Source: Thermoplasmata archaeon
GTDB lineage: Archaea; Thermoplasmatota; Thermoplasmata; Thermoplasmatales; GCA-001856825
Reading direction: 5' to 3'
Length of the DNA: 43,733 nt
Assembly (NCBI GenBank): GCA_023256615.1
Contig: JAGDXO010000006.1
Span: forward strand, 1-43,733
Shown here piece after piece: positions 23,923-31,994 of the stretch. The notes under the pieces are model-generated. The model had not been told where the DNA came from. It searched no databases and was given only the letters and a program-made list of their open reading frames with translations. The position numbers and the translations under genes were made by a program. Numbering within the stretch: position 1 is the stretch's first letter; every line of letters begins with the position of its first letter.

Positions 23923-24436
23923 GGAATTCCATCACCTTTGACCTGAATTCCTCTATGGAGCCATCATTGCATATATAGGCATCAGCAGTAGCAAGGACTT
24001 GCCCGATTCCCCAAGAAAGTTCTCTATTCTCCCTTTTCTCGAATTCCTCCAGGTTTTTAGGGTCATCCCCTCTTCCCCTCTTCAGGAGGCGTTCAAATCT
24101 TTTACCCTTTCCTGAACTTATTCCAACAACAAGACCAACGCTCAAATCCTTCCTGAACCTTTCTATTTCTTCCATATTACGGATTCCTTCTATAACTACA
24201 AGACTGCCGGATATTCTTTCCATTGTTCTTATAGCCCAGATATCTTTTCCATTTATTTCCCTTTCACGGGATGCTATATTCCCGCTTTCGGATATGCTCT
24301 TCCCCATCTTAGAGGTGAATTCTCTGACAATATCTCCCATGTTTATGACCTGTATACCCAGGTCCCTAGCTACAGAGGCGAACTCGTCTTTCCCGGATCC
24401 CGGCATCCCAACAATCAGAACGGCTTTGATATGCAC
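23900..24436 (-). CDS. UPF0200 family nucleotide kinase-like protein
   Basis: A 178-residue P-loop protein of the archaeal UPF0200 group, related to adenylate and dephospho-CoA kinases. Walker A is G-M-P-G-S-G-K-D (10-17). The next family mark is V-I-N-M-G-D-I-V-R-E, then V-V-I-E-G-I-R-N-M-E-E-I-E as the Walker B/lid region, and R-G-R-G-D-D-P-K. The substrate is not established for the family. It is convergent with guaAA. Its start lies only 30 bases past the end of cdc6-1, on the same strand, so the two may share a transcript. Confidence 0.88.
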   Translation of the reverse strand: MHIKAVLIVGMPGSGKDEFASVARDLGIQVINMGDIVREFTSKMGKSISESGNIASREREINGKDIWAIRTMERISGSLVVIEGIRNMEEIERFRKDLSVGLVVGISSGKGKRFERLLKRGRGDDPKNLEEFEKRENRELSWGIGQVLATADAYICNDGSIEEFRSKVMEFLREHINQ

Positions 24437-24465
24437 AGGACCCTATTATGTATAAGAATATAAAT

Positions 24466-25731
24466 TTAAGATTCAGTAAGCGATTTCTGCGATGGTTTTA
24501 CATCTTGCAGGATACCTATCATCTCATCATTCATGAGTATTTCCTTTATCCTTCCGGGATCATAGTTTACAGAAATCATAGTAGTCCTTCCGTATCTGCC
24601 GAAGCTCTGGACCTGGGATTCAAGTATCCCAAGATTGGAAAGTTCTCCGACAATATCAGCGATTCTCCTGGGAGTGAGACTCGATACACCTATCCTCTGA
24701 GCTGCTTTGGAATAAAGATCATAGACCTCTCCCATTGTGGTCTTGCTACCCTTCTTGATGTCATCCATCAGAACAGCGGATAAGAGAGTTAATTTACTGT
24801 GAAGGGGCAGGGTGGAAATTGTTTCACTCACTATGTCTCTTTCAAGTTTCTGCTTGGCTTCATATATGATATCATCTGTGATCTTGCTGAACTGCTTCAT
24901 CTCTGCGATCTCAACGGAGATCCTCAAAAGGTCAATGGCTCTCCTAGCATCTCCCTGGTCCTGTGCAGCAATTGCTGCACACAGCCTAATTGATGAATCA
25001 TCAATTGATTCAAGTATCCCAGAAAATAGGGAACGGTCCCTCAGTATATCATAGATCTGCGTTGCATTATAGGGGTGAAATACTATAGTTTCCTCGATCA
25101 GTCTGCTCTTTACCCTGGGGTCAAGATAATCAGTGAACCTAAGGTCATTGCTTATACCGACAATTGAAATCTTACCTTTAGATGATGTTTCATTGATTCT
25201 TAAAAGCTGATATATTACAGAATCTCCACTCTTTCTTACAAGCCTGTCAATCTCATCCATCACCACTATAACAATTCCCCCAAAATTCGTTATCCTTTCG
25301 TTCACCACATTGAACATTTTATCCAAGGGCCATCCTGTGAATGGAAGCTTATCCTCCCAGTCGCCAAGAAGTGCATTCCCAATTGAAAGGAGAACACCAT
25401 ATGAACTGTCTACAACACCGCAGTTTATATCGACTATTTTCATTTTGAGATTGAATCTTGTGTCTATTATCCTGGAGGCTTCCCTTTCAACGAATCTCAC
25501 TACGCTTGTTTTTCCAACACCTGGCTTTCCGAATATTATTATATTGGAGGGTCTCTTTCCATCGAGGGCTGGAGCCAGAATCCCTGCAATCTGTTCAGCT
25601 TCCTTCTCTCTGTGTGGTAGCCTATCTGGAATAAATCCTGGATCCAAGGCCTGCCTCTCCCCTTTGATTATATTTGAGCTGACTTGGAATTTTTCGAACA
25701 GATTGTGTACTTCTTTCTGCATCATTAACAT
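24466..25731 (-). CDS. cdc6: Orc1/Cdc6 replication initiator, paralogue 1
   Basis: A 421-residue AAA+ initiator that binds origins and loads MCM. Walker A is G-K-P-G-V-G-K-T (68-75), Walker B ends in V-M-D-E-I-D (D159, E160), sensor 1 is near G-I-S-N-D-L-R-F, and sensor 2 lies in G-D-A-R-R-A-I-D-L-L. The last 90 residues are the winged-helix DNA-binding domain (about 330-410). It looks fully intact. M1, M3 or M4 could each be the start. Its upstream spacer contains two ORB-like elements, the arrangement expected of an archaeal origin lying next to its own initiator gene. A second, shorter paralogue is 3 kb away. Confidence 0.95.
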   Translation of the reverse strand: MLMMQKEVHNLFEKFQVSSNIIKGERQALDPGFIPDRLPHREKEAEQIAGILAPALDGKRPSNIIIFGKPGVGKTSVVRFVEREASRIIDTRFNLKMKIVDINCGVVDSSYGVLLSIGNALLGDWEDKLPFTGWPLDKMFNVVNERITNFGGIVIVVMDEIDRLVRKSGDSVIYQLLRINETSSKGKISIVGISNDLRFTDYLDPRVKSRLIEETIVFHPYNATQIYDILRDRSLFSGILESIDDSSIRLCAAIAAQDQGDARRAIDLLRISVEIAEMKQFSKITDDIIYEAKQKLERDIVSETISTLPLHSKLTLLSAVLMDDIKKGSKTTMGEVYDLYSKAAQRIGVSSLTPRRIADIVGELSNLGILESQVQSFGRYGRTTMISVNYDPGRIKEILMNDEMIGILQDVKPSQKSLTES

Positions 25732-25811
25732 AAATCAAAACCTCTCTTAATTAAAACAGTTTCTTATCAGGTATTTTACCAAAACGTTTATAGGGTTCTG
25801 TACATTTCAGG

Positions 25812-25832
25812 CCCCTCCATTTCGAGTGGAAT
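25812..25832 (-). repeat. ORB-like element 1
   Basis: The minus strand reads ATTCCACTCGAAATGGAGGGG: a TTCCACTxGAA dyad followed by a G run, the layout of archaeal origin recognition boxes. It has the same orientation as element 2. Confidence 0.55.
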
Positions 25833-25877
25833 CTGATTATAGGACTGTATATTTGTCCAGATTTTAAAGGATATACT

Positions 25878-25898
25878 CCCCCTATATTCCAGTGGAAA
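25878..25898 (-). repeat. ORB-like element 2
   Basis: The minus strand reads TTTCCACTGGAATATAGGGGG. The plus strand shows CCAGTGGAA, identical to the conserved mini-ORB core, and the G run lies at ORB spacing. This is the stronger of the two elements. Confidence 0.65.
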
Positions 25899-25904
25899 TT
25901 GAAT

Positions 25905-27185
25905 TCAATTCAATTTCCTGTCGAGTATATTTTCAGCTTCGCCTACGAGATACAGTGAACCTGTTATTACAGATGTCTGGTTAGATTTAATTGCATAATC
26001 AATCGCATCTTCAGGATTTGGTAGAACTGTAATATCCTTGAAGAACAGGGATGCCTCATTTTTCAGTTCTTCTGAATATTTTTTCCTTTCTTTTTCATTA
26101 GGCTCGGTAACTACAACCTGGTCTGTAATTTCAGATAAATTCTGCAGTATGTTATAGCTGTTCTTATCCCTAAGGAGACCAAGTACCACGAGCGGATTTT
26201 TGATTCTATAAAGTCGTATATTTTCAGCGAGATTTCTCATTGCCTCTGAATTGTGAGCTCCATCAAGAATCAATAAAGGATCCCTCCTCCTTATTTCGAA
26301 TCTACCTGGAATATCCTTTTCTGCCAAGGATTTTAAAGCTTCTTCTGGGGTAATCGGAACATTCAGATTTTCATATGCTAGAAGGGCCATTGCAGAATTG
26401 ATAACCTGGTGTTTCCCAAGTGCTTTCAATTTTACATTATAATTTCCATTATTTCCCCTGAAGTTATAACTTGTAGCATCAAGGGTAAAATTAACATTTT
26501 CTATTGAATAATCGTCAAGATCGTAGACCCGTGAATTTCTAGATTCAGCTATTTTCCTGATAACATTCTTTGGAGATTCTGGCATCCTTCCAACTACAAC
26601 TGGTTTACCGCTTTTTATGATTCCTGCCTTCTCTCTTGCAATATCTTCAATATTCCCTCCCAGCTTATCTGCGTGTTCAAGTGATATGCTGGTTATTACT
26701 GATAATTCAGGAGTTATTATATTGGTTGAATCAAGTCTGCCACCAAGCCCTACCTCAACAGATGCATATTCCACATTACTGTCGCTGAAATACTGAAAGG
26801 CCAAGCATGTTGTATATTCAAAGAAAGTTAGCTGGACATCATTCCCCCTGATATTTATTCTCGTATCGTGGGAACTTAAGAAATTTCTGATATAGTCCCA
26901 GTCAATTTCCCTGTCGTCAACAATTATTCTTTCAGTGAAATTCCTCAGGTGCGGTGATGTATATAGGCCTGTCCTGAATTTATTTCTCAGAATCCTGTAA
27001 ATGAAGGTGGAAGTAGATCCCTTTCCATTTGATCCAGTGATATGAACACTCTTGAAGGAATCCTGAGGGTTGCCAAGAATAGAGGCAAACTCTCTCGTGG
27101 GTTCTAATCCAAGTTTAACTCCGAATCTTGATAGTGAAAAAAGATACTCTTCAATATCCATTGAACGCCAGAATAAAGACGACAT
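25905..27185 (-). CDS. folC: Folylpolyglutamate / dihydrofolate synthase
   Basis: A 426-residue Mur-ligase-fold enzyme that attaches glutamate to folate or another pterin cofactor. The ATP loop is T-G-S-N-G-K-G-S-T-S (about 51-60), followed by G-L-Y-T-S-P-H-L and later E-V-G-L-G-G-R-L-D-S-T-N and the C-terminal L-D-G-A-H-N. These are the FolC marks, as opposed to MurC-F. ATG 27185 is the longest start; ATG 27161 (M-D-I-E-E-Y-L) is equally likely, since FolC proteins usually begin close to that helix. It is divergent from trmJ with only about 32-56 bases between. It is transcribed toward the origin-like spacer. Confidence 0.92.
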   Translation of the reverse strand: MSSLFWRSMDIEEYLFSLSRFGVKLGLEPTREFASILGNPQDSFKSVHITGSNGKGSTSTFIYRILRNKFRTGLYTSPHLRNFTERIIVDDREIDWDYIRNFLSSHDTRINIRGNDVQLTFFEYTTCLAFQYFSDSNVEYASVEVGLGGRLDSTNIITPELSVITSISLEHADKLGGNIEDIAREKAGIIKSGKPVVVGRMPESPKNVIRKIAESRNSRVYDLDDYSIENVNFTLDATSYNFRGNNGNYNVKLKALGKHQVINSAMALLAYENLNVPITPEEALKSLAEKDIPGRFEIRRRDPLLILDGAHNSEAMRNLAENIRLYRIKNPLVVLGLLRDKNSYNILQNLSEITDQVVVTEPNEKERKKYSEELKNEASLFFKDITVLPNPEDAIDYAIKSNQTSVITGSLYLVGEAENILDRKLN

Positions 27186-27217
27186 AAAAAGGTTTATCTA
27201 ATGAATAATTTAGCATT

Positions 27218-27931
27218 GTGCCACAGTTCAGAATAATATTTGTAGAGCCAAAGAATCCAGGAAATCTCGGATCACTGGCAAGAATCATGAAGAATTTTGG
27301 ATTCAGTGAGCTCTATGTAACACATACAACAAGGATTCCCAGCGAGGATATTTTTAGAGCGATGAAGGGGCAGGAGATCCTTAAAAATGCTATTTTTGTG
27401 AATGACCTGGATGAAGCAACTGAAGGATTGAAATATGTTGTTGGGACATCAGGAGTAAAAACTGATTCGATAAAGGGTGTTGTAAGAAATCATATGGAGC
27501 CGGAAGAATTTGCAAGAAAGATTTCCAGGGTTAAAGGAACCATTGGAATAGTATTTGGGAGGGAGGATATAGGCCTTACAAATGAAGAACTATCTAAATG
27601 TGACTATTTTGTGCACATACCGGCTGAAGAAGAATATCCTATCATGAACATCTCTCATGCTGCCGCAATCCTTCTCTATAGCATAAAAAATGTTAAAAAC
27701 ACAGGAAAGAAGGAAGTCATAGACAGAAAGGAGATGGATATTCTCGTTGATAAATTCAGGGATAATCTTGAAAAAAATGGATATCCCGAACACAGGATTC
27801 CAAAAACTACACTGATGTTCAGAAGACTGATATCAAGGGCCCTCATCAATGAATACGAATTCCGTGTTCTGATGGGATCACTCGACTGTAACTGCTATTC
27901 TGGTGGGAATAAAGCAAAACACCCGAAATAG
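27218..27931 (+). CDS. trmJ: tRNA 2'-O-methyltransferase, TrmJ-like
   Basis: A 237-residue SPOUT methyltransferase. Motif 1 is E-P-K-N-P-G-N-L-G-S-L-A-R-I-M-K-N-F-G. Motif 2 is G-I-V-F-G-R-E-D-I-G-L-T-N-E-E-L, and motif 3 is Y-P-I-M-N-I-S-H-A-A-A-I-L-L-Y. Archaeal relatives methylate the 2'-O of position 32 in tRNA. The C-terminal extension (about 165-237) is helical, as in TrmJ. It uses a GTG start. The last 86 bases overlap the FtsZ-like gene convergently, a long overlap for this genome, and the tail after about residue 210 (D-C-N-C-Y-S-G-G-N) may be poorly constrained. Confidence 0.88.
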   Translation: MPQFRIIFVEPKNPGNLGSLARIMKNFGFSELYVTHTTRIPSEDIFRAMKGQEILKNAIFVNDLDEATEGLKYVVGTSGVKTDSIKGVVRNHMEPEEFARKISRVKGTIGIVFGREDIGLTNEELSKCDYFVHIPAEEEYPIMNISHAAAILLYSIKNVKNTGKKEVIDRKEMDILVDKFRDNLEKNGYPEHRIPKTTLMFRRLISRALINEYEFRVLMGSLDCNCYSGGNKAKHPK

Positions 27932-28601
27932 ATATTTTTTTTGCCAATCTGTAAGATAATATCTCTACAGGCAGATTATCCGTGATTCTTTTGAGATCGT
28001 CAAGATTCCTCACATCGGCGGTTCCGATCATTCCTTCAGAGGGTTTAGAATTGCTGAATATGAGGTTCTTCTGAAGTTCTTCTATGGTAACGCCCTCTGA
28101 ATGATACAGTCCGATCTCGCTTGCATCAGGTATATCGTCGTCCATCTTTATCAGTCCTTCTACGAGAGTTGAGATGTGGGAATTGACCTTATCAAGAAAT
28201 TCTGTCCAGCTCGAATCCTTCATAGATGAGATGAAGTTATCATTCTCTATCCTTACAAGCGTTCTTAAGTATTTCTTTATATTCCTTACAGTTTCATTTG
28301 CCCTGAATCTTCTCTCCTTTGATTCACTGCTGAAAGGTTCTATTGAGAGAAAAATCAGCCTTTCACCCTTCTCATTTAATGTTCTGAGTATTTCCGGGAG
28401 GACGTATGAGGAGAATAAACCTGCAGGAGATGAAATGATAAGAGTTCTTTCAGTTTTGTCCATTTTCATAAGGTCTGTCTTCAGCGCCGGAAATCCATGA
28501 AAATTTTCAGAACTGATCTTGAATGACTTATCCGAAAATGAGGGCGGTATGCTGTTGATGCCTGCACCCCCTATACCTATTATCTTAAAATTGTCTGACA
28601 T
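27846..28601 (-). CDS. Divergent FtsZ-fold protein lacking the GTP-binding loop
   Basis: A 251-residue protein aligning with FtsZ/tubulin. It keeps the first nucleotide loop as I-I-G-I-G-G-A-G-I-N-S (7-17). It also keeps the block E-R-L-I-F-L-S-I-E-P-F-S-S-E-S (80-94) followed by R-F-R-A-N-E-T-V and V-R-I-E-N-D-N-F (116-123), which match the FtsZ strand V-V-T-x-P-F-x-x-E-G and the P-N-D loop. But the T4 loop, GGGTGTG in FtsZ, is here S-S-P-A-G-L-F-S-S (57-65), so GTP hydrolysis is unlikely. It lacks about 100 residues found in normal FtsZ, including much of T7. It has its own TATA box and sits directly downstream of cdc6-2. It may be a regulator of true FtsZ or a novel cytoskeletal factor. 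Confidence 0.72.
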   Translation of the reverse strand: MSDNFKIIGIGGAGINSIPPSFSDKSFKISSENFHGFPALKTDLMKMDKTERTLIISSPAGLFSSYVLPEILRTLNEKGERLIFLSIEPFSSESKERRFRANETVRNIKKYLRTLVRIENDNFISSMKDSSWTEFLDKVNSHISTLVEGLIKMDDDIPDASEIGLYHSEGVTIEELQKNLIFSNSKPSEGMIGTADVRNLDDLKRITDNLPVEILSYRLAKKISISGVLLYSHQNSSYSRVIPSEHGIRIH

Positions 28602-28623
28602 AATTAAGACATTGATATGACAA

Positions 28624-28634
28624 TATTTAAATTT
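28624..28634 (-). promoter_or_regulatory. TATA box of the FtsZ-like gene
   Basis: The minus strand reads AAATTTAAATA, 23-33 bases before the ATG at 28601. This suggests a leaderless transcript separate from cdc6-2. Confidence 0.5.
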
Positions 28635-28655
28635 TTTGCAATTGCAACGTATAAC

Positions 28656-29726
28656 TTAAATTTTTGTGTTATACTGCAGAATTTTAATTTTCTGTTCCAA
28701 TATTTCCTGGGGAATTTTGAATACGTACTCGTTCTGTACGCCTTTCTTATATCCTGCGCTCAGCTTGCTTTTTTTCACCAGGCCTATATCTTCCAGTCGC
28801 GAGAGGAATTTATAAACTCGCGAATCTTTATCTTCGCCCATTGCCTCCCTGACATCCGCAACCCTGAATCTTGATTCTGTGCTCAGTGTTATCAGGTTTT
28901 CAAGTATCCTTAGTTCAGATTGATCGAGGCTCATAAGGGAAGATTCATCTATTGGAGGAGAAAATTCACGAAAAGCTTTCAGCACTATTTCTGATGTGAG
29001 AATTTCACCCATATTTTCTGCCAAAAGGACCGAGTTGTTCAAAAGTTCAATTGCTATCCTTGCACTTCCATTTTCCTCTGATAATTCTGCGACTGTCTTT
29101 ATTGCATCATTCTCGTACGTCCCTTCATAAAGTGCCGCCTTTGCCCTATCAATAATAATCTGATAAAGCTCCTCCGTACTGTATTCCCTGAGTGTCACCC
29201 TGTTGAATTTTCCAATCCCTGACAGTATGCTTTTGTCAAGAAATATCTCAGGGTCTTCTATGGTGACAAGGAGAAGTTTTATTGGAGGACCCCCGAGTTC
29301 CTGGCTCCTTGATAGGTAATACAGGAAGGAATTATCTTTCCTCCTCAAGGAATGTGCTTCATCGAGAATGATAAAAATTCTTTCATTCTTGAATGCTGAA
29401 AGCATCATTTTTAAAGCTCTGTCAATTCCAGCGTTTAGAATATCAGCCTTTATCTCATTCCTGCCTATTATCTCTGCAATTATACTTTTTTCATTCAGTA
29501 TGGTATAGCAATTTATGTATCTGGATTCGTACAACGGAGTTGATTTCATCAAATATTTAGCAATCATCGTTTTTCCAGTTCCGGGATTTCCTTTAAGAAC
29601 TACGGTTGCTGAAATATCGTTCCCGAATAGAAGATAATTAAGTTTATTTATCTCATCATTTCTCAGCATAATCCTTTCCGGAATGAAGTCCTGAGAAAAC
29701 ACATATTGGTCCTTAACTATCTTCAT
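28656..29726 (-). CDS. Orc1/Cdc6 replication initiator, paralogue 2
   Basis: A 356-residue AAA+ protein of the Orc1/Cdc6 family, more divergent and about 65 residues shorter than paralogue 1. Walker A is G-N-P-G-T-G-K-T (46-53) and Walker B is F-I-I-L-D-E-A-H, not the D-E-I-D of paralogue 1. Sensor 2 is in N-G-S-A-R-I-A-I-E-L-L. The tail winged helix (about 270-345) includes L-S-R-L-E-D-I-G-L-V. Thermoplasmatales commonly have two such genes. Its own 48-base upstream spacer contains no convincing ORB. It heads leftward towards the FtsZ-like gene. Confidence 0.9.
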   Translation of the reverse strand: MKIVKDQYVFSQDFIPERIMLRNDEINKLNYLLFGNDISATVVLKGNPGTGKTMIAKYLMKSTPLYESRYINCYTILNEKSIIAEIIGRNEIKADILNAGIDRALKMMLSAFKNERIFIILDEAHSLRRKDNSFLYYLSRSQELGGPPIKLLLVTIEDPEIFLDKSILSGIGKFNRVTLREYSTEELYQIIIDRAKAALYEGTYENDAIKTVAELSEENGSARIAIELLNNSVLLAENMGEILTSEIVLKAFREFSPPIDESSLMSLDQSELRILENLITLSTESRFRVADVREAMGEDKDSRVYKFLSRLEDIGLVKKSKLSAGYKKGVQNEYVFKIPQEILEQKIKILQYNTKI

Positions 29727-29774
29727 GTTCCATTTGAATAGAAAAAATAATTATAAAAGGTATTCTTTAACAAT

Positions 29775-30707
29775 ATGGAATATAAAACTATAGGGAAATC
29801 CGATCTAAAAGTCTCCGCTATCGGCCTGGGGGCATGGCAGGCCGGGGCAAAGGGATGGGGGAAAATATCAGATAATGATGTAAAAAATGCACTTACAACC
29901 TCAATAGAACTAGGTATAAATTTCATAGATACCGCTGAAGTTTATGGTGATGGGCACTCTGAAAAGCTGATAGGGGAAGTTGTCAAGGATTACAGGGATG
30001 ATATAGTTATAGCAACAAAAGTTTCAGGAGCCCACTTAAGGCCAGATTATGTGGTAAAAGCACTGGAGGGAAGCTTGAAAAGATTGAACACAAATTATGT
30101 TGATCTTTACCAGATTCACTGGCCTGATATTTACACTCCCCTTAGAGATACAATGAAAACACTTGAAAGATTGGCCAATAATGGAAAAATAAGGTATATA
30201 GGTCTTTCAAATTTCAGCATATGCCAGATTGAGGAGGCAAGATCGTATCTCTCTAGTATGGATATTATATCAAATCAGGTCCGTTATAACATAGTACAGA
30301 GGGAGATTGAGGATGAGATGCTTCCTTACTTAACTAAGGAGAATATAGGGGTAATAGCTTATTCTCCACTGGCCCAAGGTTTGCTAACATCAAAATACGA
30401 TCACGCAAATTTTGACACCTCAGATGTGAGGAAATCAAATAAGCTGTTCAGCGAGGATAACATTCATATAGTGACACCTCTTCTCAATATACTCAGGGAA
30501 ATTTCTTACGAAACGGGACATTCCGTTGTACAGATAGCTCTTAACTGGCTAATAGCCCATGAAAATGTTATCCCCATCCCGGGGGCTAAGAACAGGGATC
30601 AGGCAACCATTAACCTTCAGTCAGCAGGATGGAGATTGAATGAACAGCAGACTAAGAGGATAGAGGAAGCTTATCTCCAGATCAAGGACAAAATAGATAC
30701 ATTCTGA
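29775..30707 (+). CDS. Aldo/keto reductase
   Basis: A 310-residue NAD(P)H-dependent (beta/alpha)8-barrel reductase. The catalytic tetrad is D52, Y57, K82 and H115, in D-T-A-E-V-Y-G, A-T-K-V and Q-I-H-W-P-D. The phosphate-binding tail I-P-I-P-G-A-K-N-R-D-Q-A is present near residue 274. The closest style is the AKR11/YhdN and potassium-channel beta-subunit-like group (G-L-G-A-W near the start, I-A-Y-S-P-L-A-Q-G-L-L-T). The substrate aldehyde or ketone is unknown. It is divergent from cdc6-2 and monocistronic. Confidence 0.93.
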   Translation: MEYKTIGKSDLKVSAIGLGAWQAGAKGWGKISDNDVKNALTTSIELGINFIDTAEVYGDGHSEKLIGEVVKDYRDDIVIATKVSGAHLRPDYVVKALEGSLKRLNTNYVDLYQIHWPDIYTPLRDTMKTLERLANNGKIRYIGLSNFSICQIEEARSYLSSMDIISNQVRYNIVQREIEDEMLPYLTKENIGVIAYSPLAQGLLTSKYDHANFDTSDVRKSNKLFSEDNIHIVTPLLNILREISYETGHSVVQIALNWLIAHENVIPIPGAKNRDQATINLQSAGWRLNEQQTKRIEEAYLQIKDKIDTF

Positions 30708-30738
30708 TCTTCATTTATTAAAATTATTATTTTTAAAT

Positions 30739-31350
30739 TTAGAGAAAATCTCCAAGAAGTTTGAAGAATTCTTCAGGTTTATCTAAATAAAGAGCATGTC
30801 TGGCCCCACTTACAACATAAAACCTGTTGTTTTTCAATGAATTCTTATATTTCTGTGAAGCCTCTGAAGGGATGACGGAATCGTTGGAACCGTATATTAT
30901 AAGAGAAGGAGTATTAATTTTTTTTACATATTCTGATAAATCATCTGACCATACTGTCCCTATAAACAGGAGTTTGTTTAGCTTGTTTGGATTTTTATAT
31001 GCATAAGCAACAATGAATGGTCCGGAAAATGACGCACCCAGCAAGGAAAATTTCAGAAGTTTAAGTTCATTTGAGAATTTTTCTATAAACAAGGCTGAAT
31101 TTTCATATTTATCCGTTGGCGGCCAGAATCTGCTATTTTCTTCAGATAGCCCCCATCCTGGGTAATCAACCGCAATAAAATTTAGTCCCATTTCATTGAT
31201 TCTGGAATCTGCATTTATGGATATCCAGGTTTCAGCCTTGAATGATTTACCATGAAGAAGTATCAGAGTGTCCTTTGCATTTTCTATCTTACTCTCGTAG
31301 AAATGAACTTTCTTACCATCTATATTTACAAATTTCTCAACAGCTTTCAT
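30739..31350 (-). CDS. Alpha/beta hydrolase
   Basis: A 203-residue cytosolic alpha/beta hydrolase. The oxyanion region is L-I-L-L-H-G-K-S-F (29-37). The nucleophile is S107 in L-G-A-S-F-S-G, where the usual final Gly of G-x-S-x-G is Ser. The acid is in I-I-Y-G-S-N-D-S-V-I-P and the histidine in G-A-R-H-A-L-Y-L. The cap domain is minimal. It resembles small CGI-58/CCG1-like hydrolases; the substrate is unknown. It lies between the aldo/keto reductase (convergent) and dCMP deaminase (same strand, 43-base gap). Confidence 0.87.
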   Translation of the reverse strand: MKAVEKFVNIDGKKVHFYESKIENAKDTLILLHGKSFKAETWISINADSRINEMGLNFIAVDYPGWGLSEENSRFWPPTDKYENSALFIEKFSNELKLLKFSLLGASFSGPFIVAYAYKNPNKLNKLLFIGTVWSDDLSEYVKKINTPSLIIYGSNDSVIPSEASQKYKNSLKNNRFYVVSGARHALYLDKPEEFFKLLGDFL

Positions 31351-31393
31351 GGATTCAAAATTGTTCCTTTGTTAATGAAAATTGTGTAATGTC

Positions 31394-31903
31394 TTAATCT
31401 TCTCCCTCTCTTATCAGATCAAAATTTCCTTCAAAAAGCAGGTTCTTGAAATTCTCAGAGACATCGTATTTTCTGGTTTTCATATCACTTTCTATTAGCA
31501 TCAATTCCGACAATTCATCAGGATAGCCTTCAGCAAAAATAATCTCCTTTATTCCTGCATTTATCAGCATTTTACTGCAGACCACACAAGGATGTGTTGT
31601 GACGTATATAACACCTCCAGAAATTGCTGTACCATTGGATGCTGCCTGTATTATGGCATTCTGTTCGGCGTGCAGACCCCTGCAAAGTTCATGTCTTTCT
31701 CCTGAAGGTATATGAAGCTGTTCTCGAAGACAGCCTGTCTCGTCACAGTGAAGGGACCCAGTTGGCGGGCCATTATATCCTGTTGAAATTATTCTCTTAT
31801 CTTTCACAATTACTGCACCCACTTTTCTCCTGGTGCAGGTCGATCTCGTAGCTGCCATATACGCCATTCTCATAAAATATTCATCCCAGCTCGGTCTTTC
31901 CAT
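31394..31903 (-). CDS. Deoxycytidylate deaminase
   Basis: A 169-residue zinc-dependent deaminase of the ComEB/dCMP type, converting dCMP to dUMP for thymidylate synthesis. The zinc ligands are H78 in G-L-H-A-E (E80 is the proton shuttle) and C106/C109 in H-P-C-V-V-C. A second zinc site is suggested by C23, C53, C58, C74 and H71, typical of ComEB-type enzymes. The loop T-G-Y-N-G-P-P-T-G binds nucleotide. The tail extends about 25 residues past the core. It is monocistronic or leads the hydrolase gene. Confidence 0.92.
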   Translation of the reverse strand: MERPSWDEYFMRMAYMAATRSTCTRRKVGAVIVKDKRIISTGYNGPPTGSLHCDETGCLREQLHIPSGERHELCRGLHAEQNAIIQAASNGTAISGGVIYVTTHPCVVCSKMLINAGIKEIIFAEGYPDELSELMLIESDMKTRKYDVSENFKNLLFEGNFDLIREGED

Positions 31904-31994
31904 TGAATGATCATATAAAACTCTTAGAAAATATTTCCCTAATTCTTTATGAAAATTTGACTAGGATAATTTTTTAATTTATCAGTTATAAACT

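Larger units (their letters stand above)
25732..25904. other. Putative replication origin (ORB-bearing spacer)
   Basis: The 173-base gap between cdc6-1 and folC is AT-rich and holds two similarly oriented origin-recognition-box-like elements (25812-25832 and 25878-25898). Archaeal origins are classically intergenic, beside an orc1/cdc6 gene, with ORB repeats around an AT-rich unwinding zone; TTAATTAAAACAG near 25749 could serve as the latter. folC and cdc6-1 both read leftward, so this spacer also holds the cdc6-1 promoter. Origin activity is inferred. Confidence 0.6.

Noticed and set aside
29727-29774. TTCCATTTGAA before cdc6-2 as a third ORB
   Set aside because: The dyad is poor and there is no G run; it looks like ordinary promoter DNA.
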